Under the pieces are notes generated by a model. That model ran no database searches, was not told the DNA's origin, and worked only from the letters and a program-made list of their open reading frames with translations. Positions 17,217 to 25,580 of a stretch of 64,000 bases of DNA are shown here, one piece after another. The stretch is from Erwinia rhapontici (lineage in GTDB: Bacteria > Pseudomonadota > Gammaproteobacteria > Enterobacterales > Enterobacteriaceae): assembly GCF_012271765.1 (NCBI RefSeq), contig NZ_VRKO01000016.1:310001-374000 (forward strand), in the 5' to 3' direction. Position 1 is the first letter of the stretch. Every line of letters starts with the position of its first letter. A program made the translations under genes and the position numbers.

Positions 17217-17231
17217 TGATAATTATAATGA
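17217..17231. promoter_or_regulatory. Fur-box-like sequence in the receptor/binding-protein control region
   Basis: TGATAATTATAATGA fits TGATAATNATTATCA at 12 of 14 defined positions. It lies between the receptor start and operator C, the same order (operator, Fur site, gene) as at the carrier-protein promoter. A siderophore receptor with a Fur site is the expected arrangement. Confidence 0.6.
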
Positions 17232-17243
17232 CTGCATATTATA

Positions 17244-17266
17244 CATTGACCGTCAGTCGGTCAATG
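17244..17266. promoter_or_regulatory. Cluster operator C (CATTGACCG-N5-CGGTCAATG)
   Basis: The best copy: 9-bp perfect arms around TCAGT. It sits in the 208-bp gap between the divergent receptor and binding-protein genes, 40 bp before the latter, and could control both. Confidence 0.8.
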
Positions 17267-17306
17267 TTATGATTCTTTCTCTCTCCGCTAACAGAATAAT
17301 GTCCTC

Positions 17307-18509
17307 ATGATGCAAAAACCGTCCTCCACTCATCGCCGTGAACGTGTCAGTGATGCCGCATCTGGCGGCACCTCGCGACGTTCACTGCTCACTGGCCTGC
17401 TGGCCGCGGGGGTTCTGATGACCACGCGGGCACTGGCAGCAAAACCCGCCACGCAGTCTGTGGTTGATATCACCGGGCGCTCAGTGCGGATTCACACGCC
17501 GGTCAGCCGTATTCTGCTGGGTGACGGCACCCTGGCGTATGCACTGGCGCTGCTGCGCCCCGACGATCCCTTTCAGGGCGTGGTGGCCTGGGGAGATAAC
17601 TTCCGCGCCGCCGACCTCGATAGTTATCGGGCGTATCAGCGGCAGTTTCCCCATATCGACCAGATCCCACGCTTTTCCGGTAAGACGGTTGATGCGATTG
17701 GCGGAGAGCAGGCGATTGCGCTGAAGCCCGATATTGTGGTGCTGAACCTGAGCTCGGCAGGTGCAGCAACCACCTCCGGTTTACTGCGCCTGCTGGAGCA
17801 GGCGGGGATCCCGGTGGTGTTCGTCGATTTTCGCACCCGGATGTTCGCCAACACCGGGCGCAGCATGCAGATTTTGGGGGAGGTGTTCGGCAGAGTGGCA
17901 AGGGCAGCCGACTTTTTACGCTTTCGTCAGCAGCAGATCGACCGGGTGATACAGCCACTTAAACTGTTAACCACACGCCCCCTGGTGATGGTTGAACGCG
18001 CAGCAGGACTCTATGACGACTGTTGCCTGACCTACGGTGACGGTAACTTTGGTGAACTGGTGGCGGTGGCCGGGGGGCGTAACCTGGGCACGCAATTACT
18101 GCCTGGCACCTTTGGCGCTCTCAGCCCGGAGAAGGTGATCCACGCCGACCCCGATGTGGTGCTGGTCACCGGCGCGAACTGGTCACTGTATTCCCCCGGC
18201 GGTGACTGGGTGAATCTGGGGCCAGGGGCCGATGCGCAGGAAGGGCATGCGCGCCTGCAACGCCTGATGCAGCGTCCGGCGTACCGCACGCTGCGTGCCG
18301 TCAGGGAACAGCAGGTGTATGCCATCTGGCACCCGTTTTATGACAATCCTTACTATTTTATCGCCCTTCAGCGCGTGGCGAAGTGGCTACATCCTGAGCT
18401 GTTTGCCGCGCTTGACCCGGAAGCCACCTTCCGCGAGTTACATGAACGTTTTCTTCCCGTGCCTTATCAATCCGGCTACTGGTTAAGCCTCAAGGAGACC
18501 GTCGTATGA
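17307..18509 (+). CDS. Tat-exported FecB-like metallophore-binding protein
   Basis: Periplasmic binding protein of the iron-siderophore class (cluster A), 400 aa. The N-terminus has a twin-arginine signal (TSRRSLLTGLLAAGVLMTTR) with cleavage likely after ALA; Tat export suggests it folds or binds a cofactor in the cytoplasm. VDITGRSVRIHTPVSRILL is the usual start of FecB/FhuD-type domains, and KPDIVVLNLSSAG and HADPDVVLVTGAN are family blocks. Start is uncertain (adjacent ATGs at 17307 and 17310, weak ribosome site). No permease or ATPase gene is nearby, so it must use a transporter encoded elsewhere. The last 4 bases overlap the monooxygenase start. Confidence 0.85.
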   Translation: MMQKPSSTHRRERVSDAASGGTSRRSLLTGLLAAGVLMTTRALAAKPATQSVVDITGRSVRIHTPVSRILLGDGTLAYALALLRPDDPFQGVVAWGDNFRAADLDSYRAYQRQFPHIDQIPRFSGKTVDAIGGEQAIALKPDIVVLNLSSAGAATTSGLLRLLEQAGIPVVFVDFRTRMFANTGRSMQILGEVFGRVARAADFLRFRQQQIDRVIQPLKLLTTRPLVMVERAAGLYDDCCLTYGDGNFGELVAVAGGRNLGTQLLPGTFGALSPEKVIHADPDVVLVTGANWSLYSPGGDWVNLGPGADAQEGHARLQRLMQRPAYRTLRAVREQQVYAIWHPFYDNPYYFIALQRVAKWLHPELFAALDPEATFRELHERFLPVPYQSGYWLSLKETVV

Positions 18510-19828
18510 CCCGAACACCTCAACTTATTCTGCTGGCGATGCCCAGCATTCATGCCGGTGCATGGCGTTATCCCGGCGCCATCCCCGAGTTTCACAGCAG
18601 CTTTAAACATATGAAATGGTTTGCCCGGACGCTGGAACAGGGGCGGTTTGACGGCCTGTTTTTGCCCGACACGCTGGCGCTGCGCCAGGTATCGACCGAG
18701 GCCCTGACGCGGGGGCACAGTACGGTGACGTTGGATCCGCTGACGCTGCTCCCTGCGCTGGCGGCGGTTACACAGCATATCGGGCTGATTGCCACCGCCA
18801 GCACCACCTACAATGAGCCTTATATGCTCGCCCGGCGGCTGGCCACACTGGATCACATCAGCGAAGGCCGGGCCGGATGGAATCTGGTGACCTCCAGTAA
18901 TCCCAACGAGGCCGGTAATTTTGGTGTCACTGAACATATGGAGCACGGCCTGCGTTATGCGCGCGCGCGCGAGTTTTCGGCGGTGATGAACGGGCTGTGG
19001 GACAGTTGGGAGCAGGATGCATTTTGCCGTGATGCCGCCAGCGGCGTGTTTTTTGATGCGGCAAAGATGCATACGCTCAATCACGAGGGGGAGTATTTTT
19101 CCGTACGCGGGCCGTTAAATATTGATCGTCCTCCGCAGGGGCGACCGGTGATTGTGCAGGCCGGGGCGTCTGAAGCCGGCAGGCAGGTGGCAGCAGAAAC
19201 GGCAGAAGTCATCTTCACCTACCAGACGGATCTCGTCTCTGCCCGTCAGTTTTACCAGGATATGCAGTCCCGGGCGCAGGCTGCTGGCCGCCCTGATGCA
19301 CTGAAAATCATCCCGGCGGCGTTCGTGGTGCTGGGAGAAACGCCACAAGAGGCGCAGGCGAAAAGAGCACTGCTCGACAGTCTGGTCGACGAGCAGAGCA
19401 GCCTTGCCACCTTATCCGTGGCGCTTGGGCATGATATTTCGCCGTACGATAAACATGGCCCGCTGCCCGCGATGCCGGAAAGTAATGCCAGCAAAAGCGG
19501 GCGTGAACGGGTGGTTCAACTGGCGCGGCGGGAGGGTCTCAGCATCCTGGCGCTGGCGCGTCGCATTTGTGGTTATCAGGGGCTGGAAATGGTGGGCACG
19601 GCAACCCAGGTGGCCGATACCCTGCAACACTGGCTGGAGAGCGGGGCGGCCGATGGATTCAACGTGATGTTCTCTCATTTTCCCGGCGGCGCAGAGGAGT
19701 TTGTCACCCAGGTGATCCCGGTGTTACAGCGCCGGGGGCTGTTGAGAGAGCAGTACACCGCGACCACCTTCCGGGGACATTTGGGGCTGAAAACACCGGA
19801 ACGGGCGGATGCACAGCCGGGGGGATGA
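18506..19828 (+). CDS. FMNH2-dependent monooxygenase, NtaA/SnaA/DszA family
   Basis: Bacterial-luciferase-like monooxygenase, 440 aa, the usual length of this subfamily. Signs: HAGAWRYPG near the start, the barrel strands GLIATASTTYNEPY and SEGRAGWNLVTSSNPNEAGN, then PQGRPVIVQAGASEAGRQVAAE. It needs reduced flavin from a separate reductase, not seen here. NtaA and relatives oxidise aminopolycarboxylate chelators, and SnaA acts in antibiotic synthesis. Start ATG overlaps the stop of the binding-protein gene (ATGA), so the two are coupled. That coupling suggests it acts on the imported compound, for example opening a chelate to free the metal; a tailoring role is the alternative. Confidence 0.88.
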   Translation: MTRTPQLILLAMPSIHAGAWRYPGAIPEFHSSFKHMKWFARTLEQGRFDGLFLPDTLALRQVSTEALTRGHSTVTLDPLTLLPALAAVTQHIGLIATASTTYNEPYMLARRLATLDHISEGRAGWNLVTSSNPNEAGNFGVTEHMEHGLRYARAREFSAVMNGLWDSWEQDAFCRDAASGVFFDAAKMHTLNHEGEYFSVRGPLNIDRPPQGRPVIVQAGASEAGRQVAAETAEVIFTYQTDLVSARQFYQDMQSRAQAAGRPDALKIIPAAFVVLGETPQEAQAKRALLDSLVDEQSSLATLSVALGHDISPYDKHGPLPAMPESNASKSGRERVVQLARREGLSILALARRICGYQGLEMVGTATQVADTLQHWLESGAADGFNVMFSHFPGGAEEFVTQVIPVLQRRGLLREQYTATTFRGHLGLKTPERADAQPGG

Positions 19829-19876
19829 AGGGCGGAATAATGATGGCTGGCAGATTGTCCATTGTGTTGAGTTTTG

Positions 19877-19897
19877 ATTGACCGTCGGTCAGTCAAT
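19877..19897. promoter_or_regulatory. Cluster operator D (TTGACCG-N5-CAGTCAA)
   Basis: Fourth copy of the cluster palindrome, with flanking A and T extending the arms. It lies 44 bp before the exporter gene and after the monooxygenase stop, so the exporter probably has its own promoter. Confidence 0.75.
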
Positions 19898-19940
19898 TGC
19901 TAGGGTTGGGTAAAGTCAGCCAATCACGTTAGGGATTATC

Positions 19941-21437
19941 ATGCGTCTTAGCCGTCATCATGCCGCGCTTGCTGCGGCTTACCTTGGCACTTTTCTTGCC
20001 TCGCTGGATATCAGCATTGTGAATGTCGCCTTGCCCACTATGCAGAGTGCGCTGGATACGGACATTGCCGGGTTGCAGTGGGTGGTCAATGCCTACGCCG
20101 TTTGCCTGTCTGCTTTTATGCTTTCTGCCGGTCCGCTGGCCGATCGTTACGGTCATAAACGTGCCTGGGTGAGCGGCGTCGTGCTGTTTACCGGCGGGTC
20201 TCTGCTGTGTGGTGTGGCACCCAGCCTCGGCATGCTGCTGACCGGGCGGGCCATTCAGGGCGTGTCCGCCGCGCTGCTGATTTCAGGGGCGATGCCCATC
20301 CTGACCCACGCGTTTCCTGATGCCCGCCAGCGCGCGCATGCCATCGGCGGGTGGTCGGCGTTTAGCGCGCTGGCGCTGATCCTCGGGCCGCTGCTGGGGG
20401 GCGTTCTGCTCCAGTGGCTGGGCTGGCAAAGTATCTTTCTGGTCAATATCCCACTGTGCCTGGTGGCGATTGCTGCAGGGCTGTGGGGGATACCGGAGCG
20501 TAAATATCCTGACCACGCGGCGCTGGATACGGCGGGCCAGTTGCTGGGGATTGTCGCGTTAGGAACGCTGGCCTGGGGAATGATTGAGGCAGGGCAATAC
20601 GGCTTTACCGGCAAACTTCCACTGGCGATTCTGGCCTGTGCCCTGGTGAGTTTTATGCTTTTCGCGCTGGTGGAAAAACGGACGTTGCGCCCGCTGCTGC
20701 CGCTGGCACTGCTGCGCGAGCAGGGATTTGTCAGCGTGAATCTGGCGTCGTTTATTCTCGGTTTTTCTTACTACAGCTGTCTGTTCTTTTTCTCGATTTT
20801 CCTCCAACAGATTCAAGGCTGGGCACCCGCAGAAGCAGGCTGGCGCATGATGCCGTTATTTGTCGTCACCGGCCTGGTGTCGCTGTTGTTTGGCCGCATG
20901 AGTGCGCGGCTGCCGATGCGTGGATTAATGGTCACGGGTTACGGGCTGGCGGGCCTGTCGATGATCGCTATGGTGCTGCTGGATGCGAACTCCGCTTACT
21001 GGCAGGTGGGGGCGTTGTTTACGCTGCTGGGGGCCGGGGCCGGGCTGGCGGTTCCGGGCACGGGCATGCTGGTGATGGCGATGGCGCCGCCTGAGCAGGC
21101 CGGGTCAGTTTCCGCCATGATGAATGCGCTGCGCCAGGCGGGGATGACCATCGGCATTGCGTTACTGGGAACGTTAATGAGCGCACAGGCAATACGCACG
21201 CTGACGGCCTCCCTCGATGTCAGCGGTATTAGCGATGCTGCGCAGATTGCCCACCTGGCGGTGACGCGGCATCTGCCCACCTCGGTTGTCGCTGATTTTA
21301 GCGCACGCTACACAGCAGCGATGGAAAGTGGTTTTCATCTCGCCATGCTGTGCGCCGGAGGTGCCTGCTTTATCGCCGTGGCATTGCTGCTACGCTTACA
21401 GTGGGTAAAAGAGGCGCAGGGCATTAACGCCGCGTAA
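19941..21437 (+). CDS. MFS drug/metabolite exporter, DHA2 (14-TMS) family
   Basis: Inner-membrane proton-driven exporter, 498 aa. The first segment has LDISIVNVALPTMQ, and motif A appears as GPLADRYGHKRAW; motif C is seen around GPLLGGVLL; the hydrophobic pattern fits 14 membrane helices. Its own promoter carries operator D, the same site as the biosynthetic genes, which ties it to the cluster: export of, or resistance to, the product. It is the last gene with that operator and so the right edge of the regulon. Confidence 0.9.
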   Translation: MRLSRHHAALAAAYLGTFLASLDISIVNVALPTMQSALDTDIAGLQWVVNAYAVCLSAFMLSAGPLADRYGHKRAWVSGVVLFTGGSLLCGVAPSLGMLLTGRAIQGVSAALLISGAMPILTHAFPDARQRAHAIGGWSAFSALALILGPLLGGVLLQWLGWQSIFLVNIPLCLVAIAAGLWGIPERKYPDHAALDTAGQLLGIVALGTLAWGMIEAGQYGFTGKLPLAILACALVSFMLFALVEKRTLRPLLPLALLREQGFVSVNLASFILGFSYYSCLFFFSIFLQQIQGWAPAEAGWRMMPLFVVTGLVSLLFGRMSARLPMRGLMVTGYGLAGLSMIAMVLLDANSAYWQVGALFTLLGAGAGLAVPGTGMLVMAMAPPEQAGSVSAMMNALRQAGMTIGIALLGTLMSAQAIRTLTASLDVSGISDAAQIAHLAVTRHLPTSVVADFSARYTAAMESGFHLAMLCAGGACFIAVALLLRLQWVKEAQGINAA

Positions 21438-21535
21438 CAGCGCGAAGTGCTTATCTGGCGAATCCGCATCGGGTGTATACCTGACGGCACTGAGTCGATG
21501 GCATGTGCCAGAAATGTACAAACCAGGAGAAGATA

Positions 21536-22549
21536 ATGAAAGCAGTCACGGTTACCAGCCCATTTAATCTGGACAGTGTTCAGCTCACCGAGGTGAAGGA
21601 TCCCGGCCAACCCGCTAAAGGGGAAATCAGGGTCGCCATCAAAGCCAGCTCGCTTAACTTCCATGACCTGATGGTGGCCACCGGCGCTATGCCGGTGGAA
21701 GATAGCCGTATTCTGCTGTCGGACGGTGCCGGAATTGTTGAGGCGGTAGGCGAAGGCGTAACGGAGTTCCGCGTGGGTGATGCCGTGGTTTCCACCTTCT
21801 TTCCGCAGTGGGCAGCAGGCAAAGCCACCCCGGCGGTGGGCGGTTTTGCGCATACGCCAGGCGATGGCGTTGATGGCCTGGCCAGCGAAGTGGTGGTGCG
21901 TCCGGTCAATGCCTTTACTCCCGCTCCTGCGGGCTGGTCGCACACCGAGGCGGCCACCATCACGACCTCCGGCCTGACCGCGTGGCGGGCGCTGGTGGTC
22001 AACGGTCGCTTAAAGGCGGGTGAGACCGTGCTGGTACAGGGCACCGGCGGTGTGTCGATTGCTGCGTTACAGCTGGCCAAAGCCATGGGGGCCAGAGTGA
22101 TTGCCACTTCGTCCTCTGATGAAAAACTGGCGATGGTGCGCAAACTGGGCGCCGATGACACCATTAACTACCGCTCCACCCCGGAGTGGGGGGATAAAGT
22201 GCTGGAACTCACTCACGGCCTGGGCGTTGACCATATTGTTGAGGTCGGCGGCCCTGCCACGATTAATGAGTCCCTTAAGGCGGTGAAAGTCGGTGGGCAT
22301 ATTGCCGTCATCGGCGTGTTGTCCGGTACGGATGCGGCATTGTCGATTTTCAGCATCCTGGCTAAACAGGTGCGTATTGAGGGGCTGATTGTCGGCAGCC
22401 GTCAGGACCAGATTGATTATGTGAAGGCGCTGGAACTGATGTCGCAGAAACCGGTGATCGACAAGGTCTTCAGCTATGAGCGTTTGGGTGAGGCATTTGC
22501 CCACCTGCAAAGCGGTCAACACGTTGGCAAGGTGTGTGTGAGCTGGTAG
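21536..22549 (+). CDS. MDR-family NAD(P)-dependent alcohol dehydrogenase / quinone reductase
   Basis: Medium-chain reductase, 337 aa. GDGVDGLASEVVV and the nucleotide-binding VQGTGGVSIAALQLAK are typical; the zinc-site Cys of classic alcohol dehydrogenases is absent (LNFHDLMVATG), so it is likely a zinc-free reductase of enones or quinones. Start ATG 21536 after AGGAGA; an upstream in-frame ATG at 21503 is less likely. It follows the exporter by 98 bp but lacks the cluster operator, so membership is doubtful. Convergent with the LysR gene on its right. Confidence 0.85.
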   Translation: MKAVTVTSPFNLDSVQLTEVKDPGQPAKGEIRVAIKASSLNFHDLMVATGAMPVEDSRILLSDGAGIVEAVGEGVTEFRVGDAVVSTFFPQWAAGKATPAVGGFAHTPGDGVDGLASEVVVRPVNAFTPAPAGWSHTEAATITTSGLTAWRALVVNGRLKAGETVLVQGTGGVSIAALQLAKAMGARVIATSSSDEKLAMVRKLGADDTINYRSTPEWGDKVLELTHGLGVDHIVEVGGPATINESLKAVKVGGHIAVIGVLSGTDAALSIFSILAKQVRIEGLIVGSRQDQIDYVKALELMSQKPVIDKVFSYERLGEAFAHLQSGQHVGKVCVSW

Positions 22550-22566
22550 TGATACTGGCCGGAGGC

Positions 22567-23490
22567 TTAATCACGGCCTCCACTGCCATGGCGGATCTCA
22601 TCTGCGGAGCCTGTTTCAGAAGACGCTTCGCGGGTGAGACCCGCTTTTATCCGCGCAATAAAATTATCCCTGATGAGATCCTCCGTACTGGCATGCCAGG
22701 CGATGCCCACCTGCCAGCTTAACGATTCGCCGCTTAACGGAATAATATTCAACCCCGGTGGCGCAATATGAATAACGCTTTGTGGCAAAAGCGCCACGCC
22801 CGTACCGGCAATCACCAGCGCGACGATGGTATGAATATCGTCAGCCAGCTGAGTCGAGGAAGTATAAAGCGCGTTGTCCTGCAAGAAGCGATCAATCTGT
22901 GTATTCAGCCCACGGCCGCGTTCAGTATGCAGCCGCAGCAGAGGGCGATTTTTTAGCCACTCTGCCGCACTGACCCACGTTTTATCGGGCGTCACTAACA
23001 CCAGCCGATCGTTGAACAGCGGCAGGTAATCCAGCGGCTCGCTGGGTGGAACGCGAACAAACCCCACCTGAAGCTCGTCAATTTGCAGCAACTGGTCCTG
23101 TTTTGCTGAGGGAAGATCCGTTAATGAGACGTCGACACCGGGATAACATTGGCGAAATTCTGCGATGTAGCGCGGGGCTAAGTAGAAACTGGAAAGCCCA
23201 AATCCCACGGCCAGACTGCCTTCACTCCCTTTCGCGACCTGCTCTGCATGCTGGAGAAACAGCGCGGCCTGCCTGATCACCTTCTTCGCTTCTGGCAGTA
23301 AGCGCCGGCCGCCGGCAGTTAACGTTGTGCCGTGACGGCCACGTGAAAACAGCGACAGAGTGATCTGTGACTCAAGCAGGTTAATCTGTTTGGTTAACGC
23401 GGGCTGCGAGACAAACAGCGCCTGTGCCGCGTCGGCATAATTACCTTTCTCTGCCAGTGTGACAAAGGCTTTGAGCAACCGCAGGTTCAT
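22567..23490 (-). CDS. LysR-family regulator
   Basis: 307 aa. Clear N-terminal LysR helix-turn-helix (GNYADAAQALFVSQPALTKQINLLE) and a co-inducer domain with GTGVALLPQSVI. Divergent from the nitrilase-family gene at 23591 with a 100-bp shared control region, the usual sign that it controls that gene. Inducer unknown. Confidence 0.88.
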   Translation of the reverse strand: MNLRLLKAFVTLAEKGNYADAAQALFVSQPALTKQINLLESQITLSLFSRGRHGTTLTAGGRRLLPEAKKVIRQAALFLQHAEQVAKGSEGSLAVGFGLSSFYLAPRYIAEFRQCYPGVDVSLTDLPSAKQDQLLQIDELQVGFVRVPPSEPLDYLPLFNDRLVLVTPDKTWVSAAEWLKNRPLLRLHTERGRGLNTQIDRFLQDNALYTSSTQLADDIHTIVALVIAGTGVALLPQSVIHIAPPGLNIIPLSGESLSWQVGIAWHASTEDLIRDNFIARIKAGLTREASSETGSADEIRHGSGGRD

Positions 23491-23590
23491 TATTACATTC
23501 CAGAAAGTTATCAGAATGGGAAATCATTTGATTATACCGTTATCAGCCAACCGGGTGTAATGATGTTTTGACCACCGCTGGAGAATCATT

Positions 23591-24580
23591 ATGTCCGTGT
23601 TAACATCATTAAAGGCTGCCACCGTGCAGTTTCAGCATCAGGCCGGTAACAAACACTATAATCTCCTGATGATGGAGAAGTTTATCGAGCAAGCCGCCCT
23701 GCAACAGGTGAAGATCCTCACCTTCCCCGAAATGTGTATCACCGGTTACTGGCATGTTCCTAAATTGACCTCTTTTGAGGTTTCAGCTTTGGCAGAGCCG
23801 ATTGAAACCAGTCCTTCTCTGGCATTAATCCGTTCGCTGGCCATCAAGCATCAGATGCTGATTGGTGCCGGGCTGATCGAACGTGCCGACGATGGCCGCC
23901 TGTATAACGCCTACGTTGCCTGTCTGCCCGACGGTTCACTGCATACACATCGCAAACTTCATGCCTTTGAACATCCCGCTATCAGCAGCGGCGATCGGTT
24001 CACGGTGTTTAATACCCCCTGGGGGGTGAAAGTGGGGATACTGATCTGCTGGGATAACAACCTGGTGGAGAATGTGCGTGCCACGGCGCTGCTGGGTGCC
24101 GATATTCTTCTCGCACCGCACCAGACCGGGGGTACGCAATCCCGCAGTCCCTGCGGTATGAAGCCGATCCCGCTGGAACTCTGGGAGCAACGGGCGACGC
24201 GTCAGGAGGAAATTACTGCTGCTTTTAGAGGCCCGAATGGTCGCGGCTGGCTGATGCGCTGGCTGCCTGCGCGCGCTCATGACAATGGGGTGTTTATCTT
24301 ATTCAGTAACGGCGTTGGTGCGGATGAAGACGAAGTCCGTACCGGCAATGCCATGATGATTGACCCTTACGGCAGCATTATTGAGGAAACCTGGGCGGCG
24401 GGCGATGCCATGGTCAGCGCCGAACTCGATTTAACCCTGCTGGCGATGAGCACGGGCCGCCGCTGGATCCACGGTCGCCGTCCTGAGCTATACCAGATAC
24501 TGACGGAACCGCAGGGGTATGAACGCGATGCAAGAACGGCCAGGTTTTCGGTCGATGTGCCGCAGAGAAATAACCGGTGA
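23591..24580 (+). CDS. Nitrilase-superfamily carbon-nitrogen hydrolase
   Basis: 329 aa amidase/nitrilase fold enzyme that hydrolyses C-N bonds of amides, nitriles or carbamoyl groups. The Glu-Lys-Cys triad is visible: Glu47 in TFPEMCITGYW, Lys122 in HRKLHAF, Cys153 in LICWDNN. Ribosome site GGAGAATC before the ATG. Substrate cannot be told from sequence. It is divergent from the LysR gene, its likely regulator, and convergent with the next LysR gene. Confidence 0.88.
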   Translation: MSVLTSLKAATVQFQHQAGNKHYNLLMMEKFIEQAALQQVKILTFPEMCITGYWHVPKLTSFEVSALAEPIETSPSLALIRSLAIKHQMLIGAGLIERADDGRLYNAYVACLPDGSLHTHRKLHAFEHPAISSGDRFTVFNTPWGVKVGILICWDNNLVENVRATALLGADILLAPHQTGGTQSRSPCGMKPIPLELWEQRATRQEEITAAFRGPNGRGWLMRWLPARAHDNGVFILFSNGVGADEDEVRTGNAMMIDPYGSIIEETWAAGDAMVSAELDLTLLAMSTGRRWIHGRRPELYQILTEPQGYERDARTARFSVDVPQRNNR

Positions 24581-24602
24581 GGTGAGCGCATCCGGTGCGG
24601 TG

Positions 24603-25478
24603 TTATCCCGTCATCACCAGCGCAATTTTAGGGTAGCGTTCGCAGATAAAATCGACGAATGCCCTGACCTTTGGCGCCGTTAAACGCCGCGAGGTATGCA
24701 GCACCCACAGCGCCACCTTGACATCTGACACCGTTCCCCACTGCACCAGGTCGCCGCGGGCAAGGGCGTTGCCGACAATAGACTGAGGAATAATCGCGGC
24801 ACCGCCACCGGCGATGGCGGCGTCGCGGATCATCAGAAAAGAGGAAAACCTCAGGCGGGGGAGAGGTTCAATCACCAGGCGGCCATCGTCCAGTTTCCAC
24901 AGCGATGGCTGTGCGTTGCCAAATACGATGGCGGGAACCTGAGTGACCAGGCCCGGCTGGGGCAGGGTAACGGAGGGCGCGGCAACCACAATCTGGCGGT
25001 CTTCAGCAAAGCATCGCCCCGTCAGGCTGCTGTCGGGGCGCGGGTTAATACGAATGGCCACATCATAATGTTCCTCCACCAGATCCACCATGCGGTCTTC
25101 TGCCACCACTTCAAGGGTGATTTCCGGATACGCGGCGCAAAACTCGGCAGCTATTCTCCCCATGGTGAGCTGCGAGAACAACACGGGTGATGCCACGCGC
25201 AGGTGCCCGCGTGGAACAGAGATCCCTTCCCGCACCGACGTCATGGCCTCCACCACCTCGTTCATTGACCCCGATGTTCTGGCCATCAGCATATCGCCCG
25301 CCTCAGTGAGTCTCAGCCCTCTGGGGCTGCGCTCGATAAGGCGTACGCCAAGCTGTTGTTCAAGATCCGCGATATGACGCGATAACGTGGCTTTAGACCT
25401 GCCGCTGGCGCGGCTGGCCTTCCCCAGCCCGCCATGGGTGGCGACAAGCGCAAAATCAACCAGAGCATTGAGATCCAT
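24603..25478 (-). CDS. LysR-family regulator
   Basis: 291 aa from ATG 25478 (MDLNALVDFALVATHGGLGK); a frame from 25502 adds eight residues. Helix-turn-helix RASGRSKATLSRHIADLEQQ and the LysR effector domain with GGGAAIIPQSIV. It belongs to the AaeR/DmlR-like group, which often acts on a divergent oxidoreductase gene; here that is the MDR gene at 25581. Confidence 0.87.
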   Translation of the reverse strand: MDLNALVDFALVATHGGLGKASRASGRSKATLSRHIADLEQQLGVRLIERSPRGLRLTEAGDMLMARTSGSMNEVVEAMTSVREGISVPRGHLRVASPVLFSQLTMGRIAAEFCAAYPEITLEVVAEDRMVDLVEEHYDVAIRINPRPDSSLTGRCFAEDRQIVVAAPSVTLPQPGLVTQVPAIVFGNAQPSLWKLDDGRLVIEPLPRLRFSSFLMIRDAAIAGGGAAIIPQSIVGNALARGDLVQWGTVSDVKVALWVLHTSRRLTAPKVRAFVDFICERYPKIALVMTG

Positions 25479-25580
25479 ACTGTTCCATTTTTGAAACGAC
25501 ATGTCTCTAATTTAGAGTCTGCTCTCTGTCTGCGCAACGGTTTATCGTTCATTCATCCTAACAAACCAGAGGAACAGATC

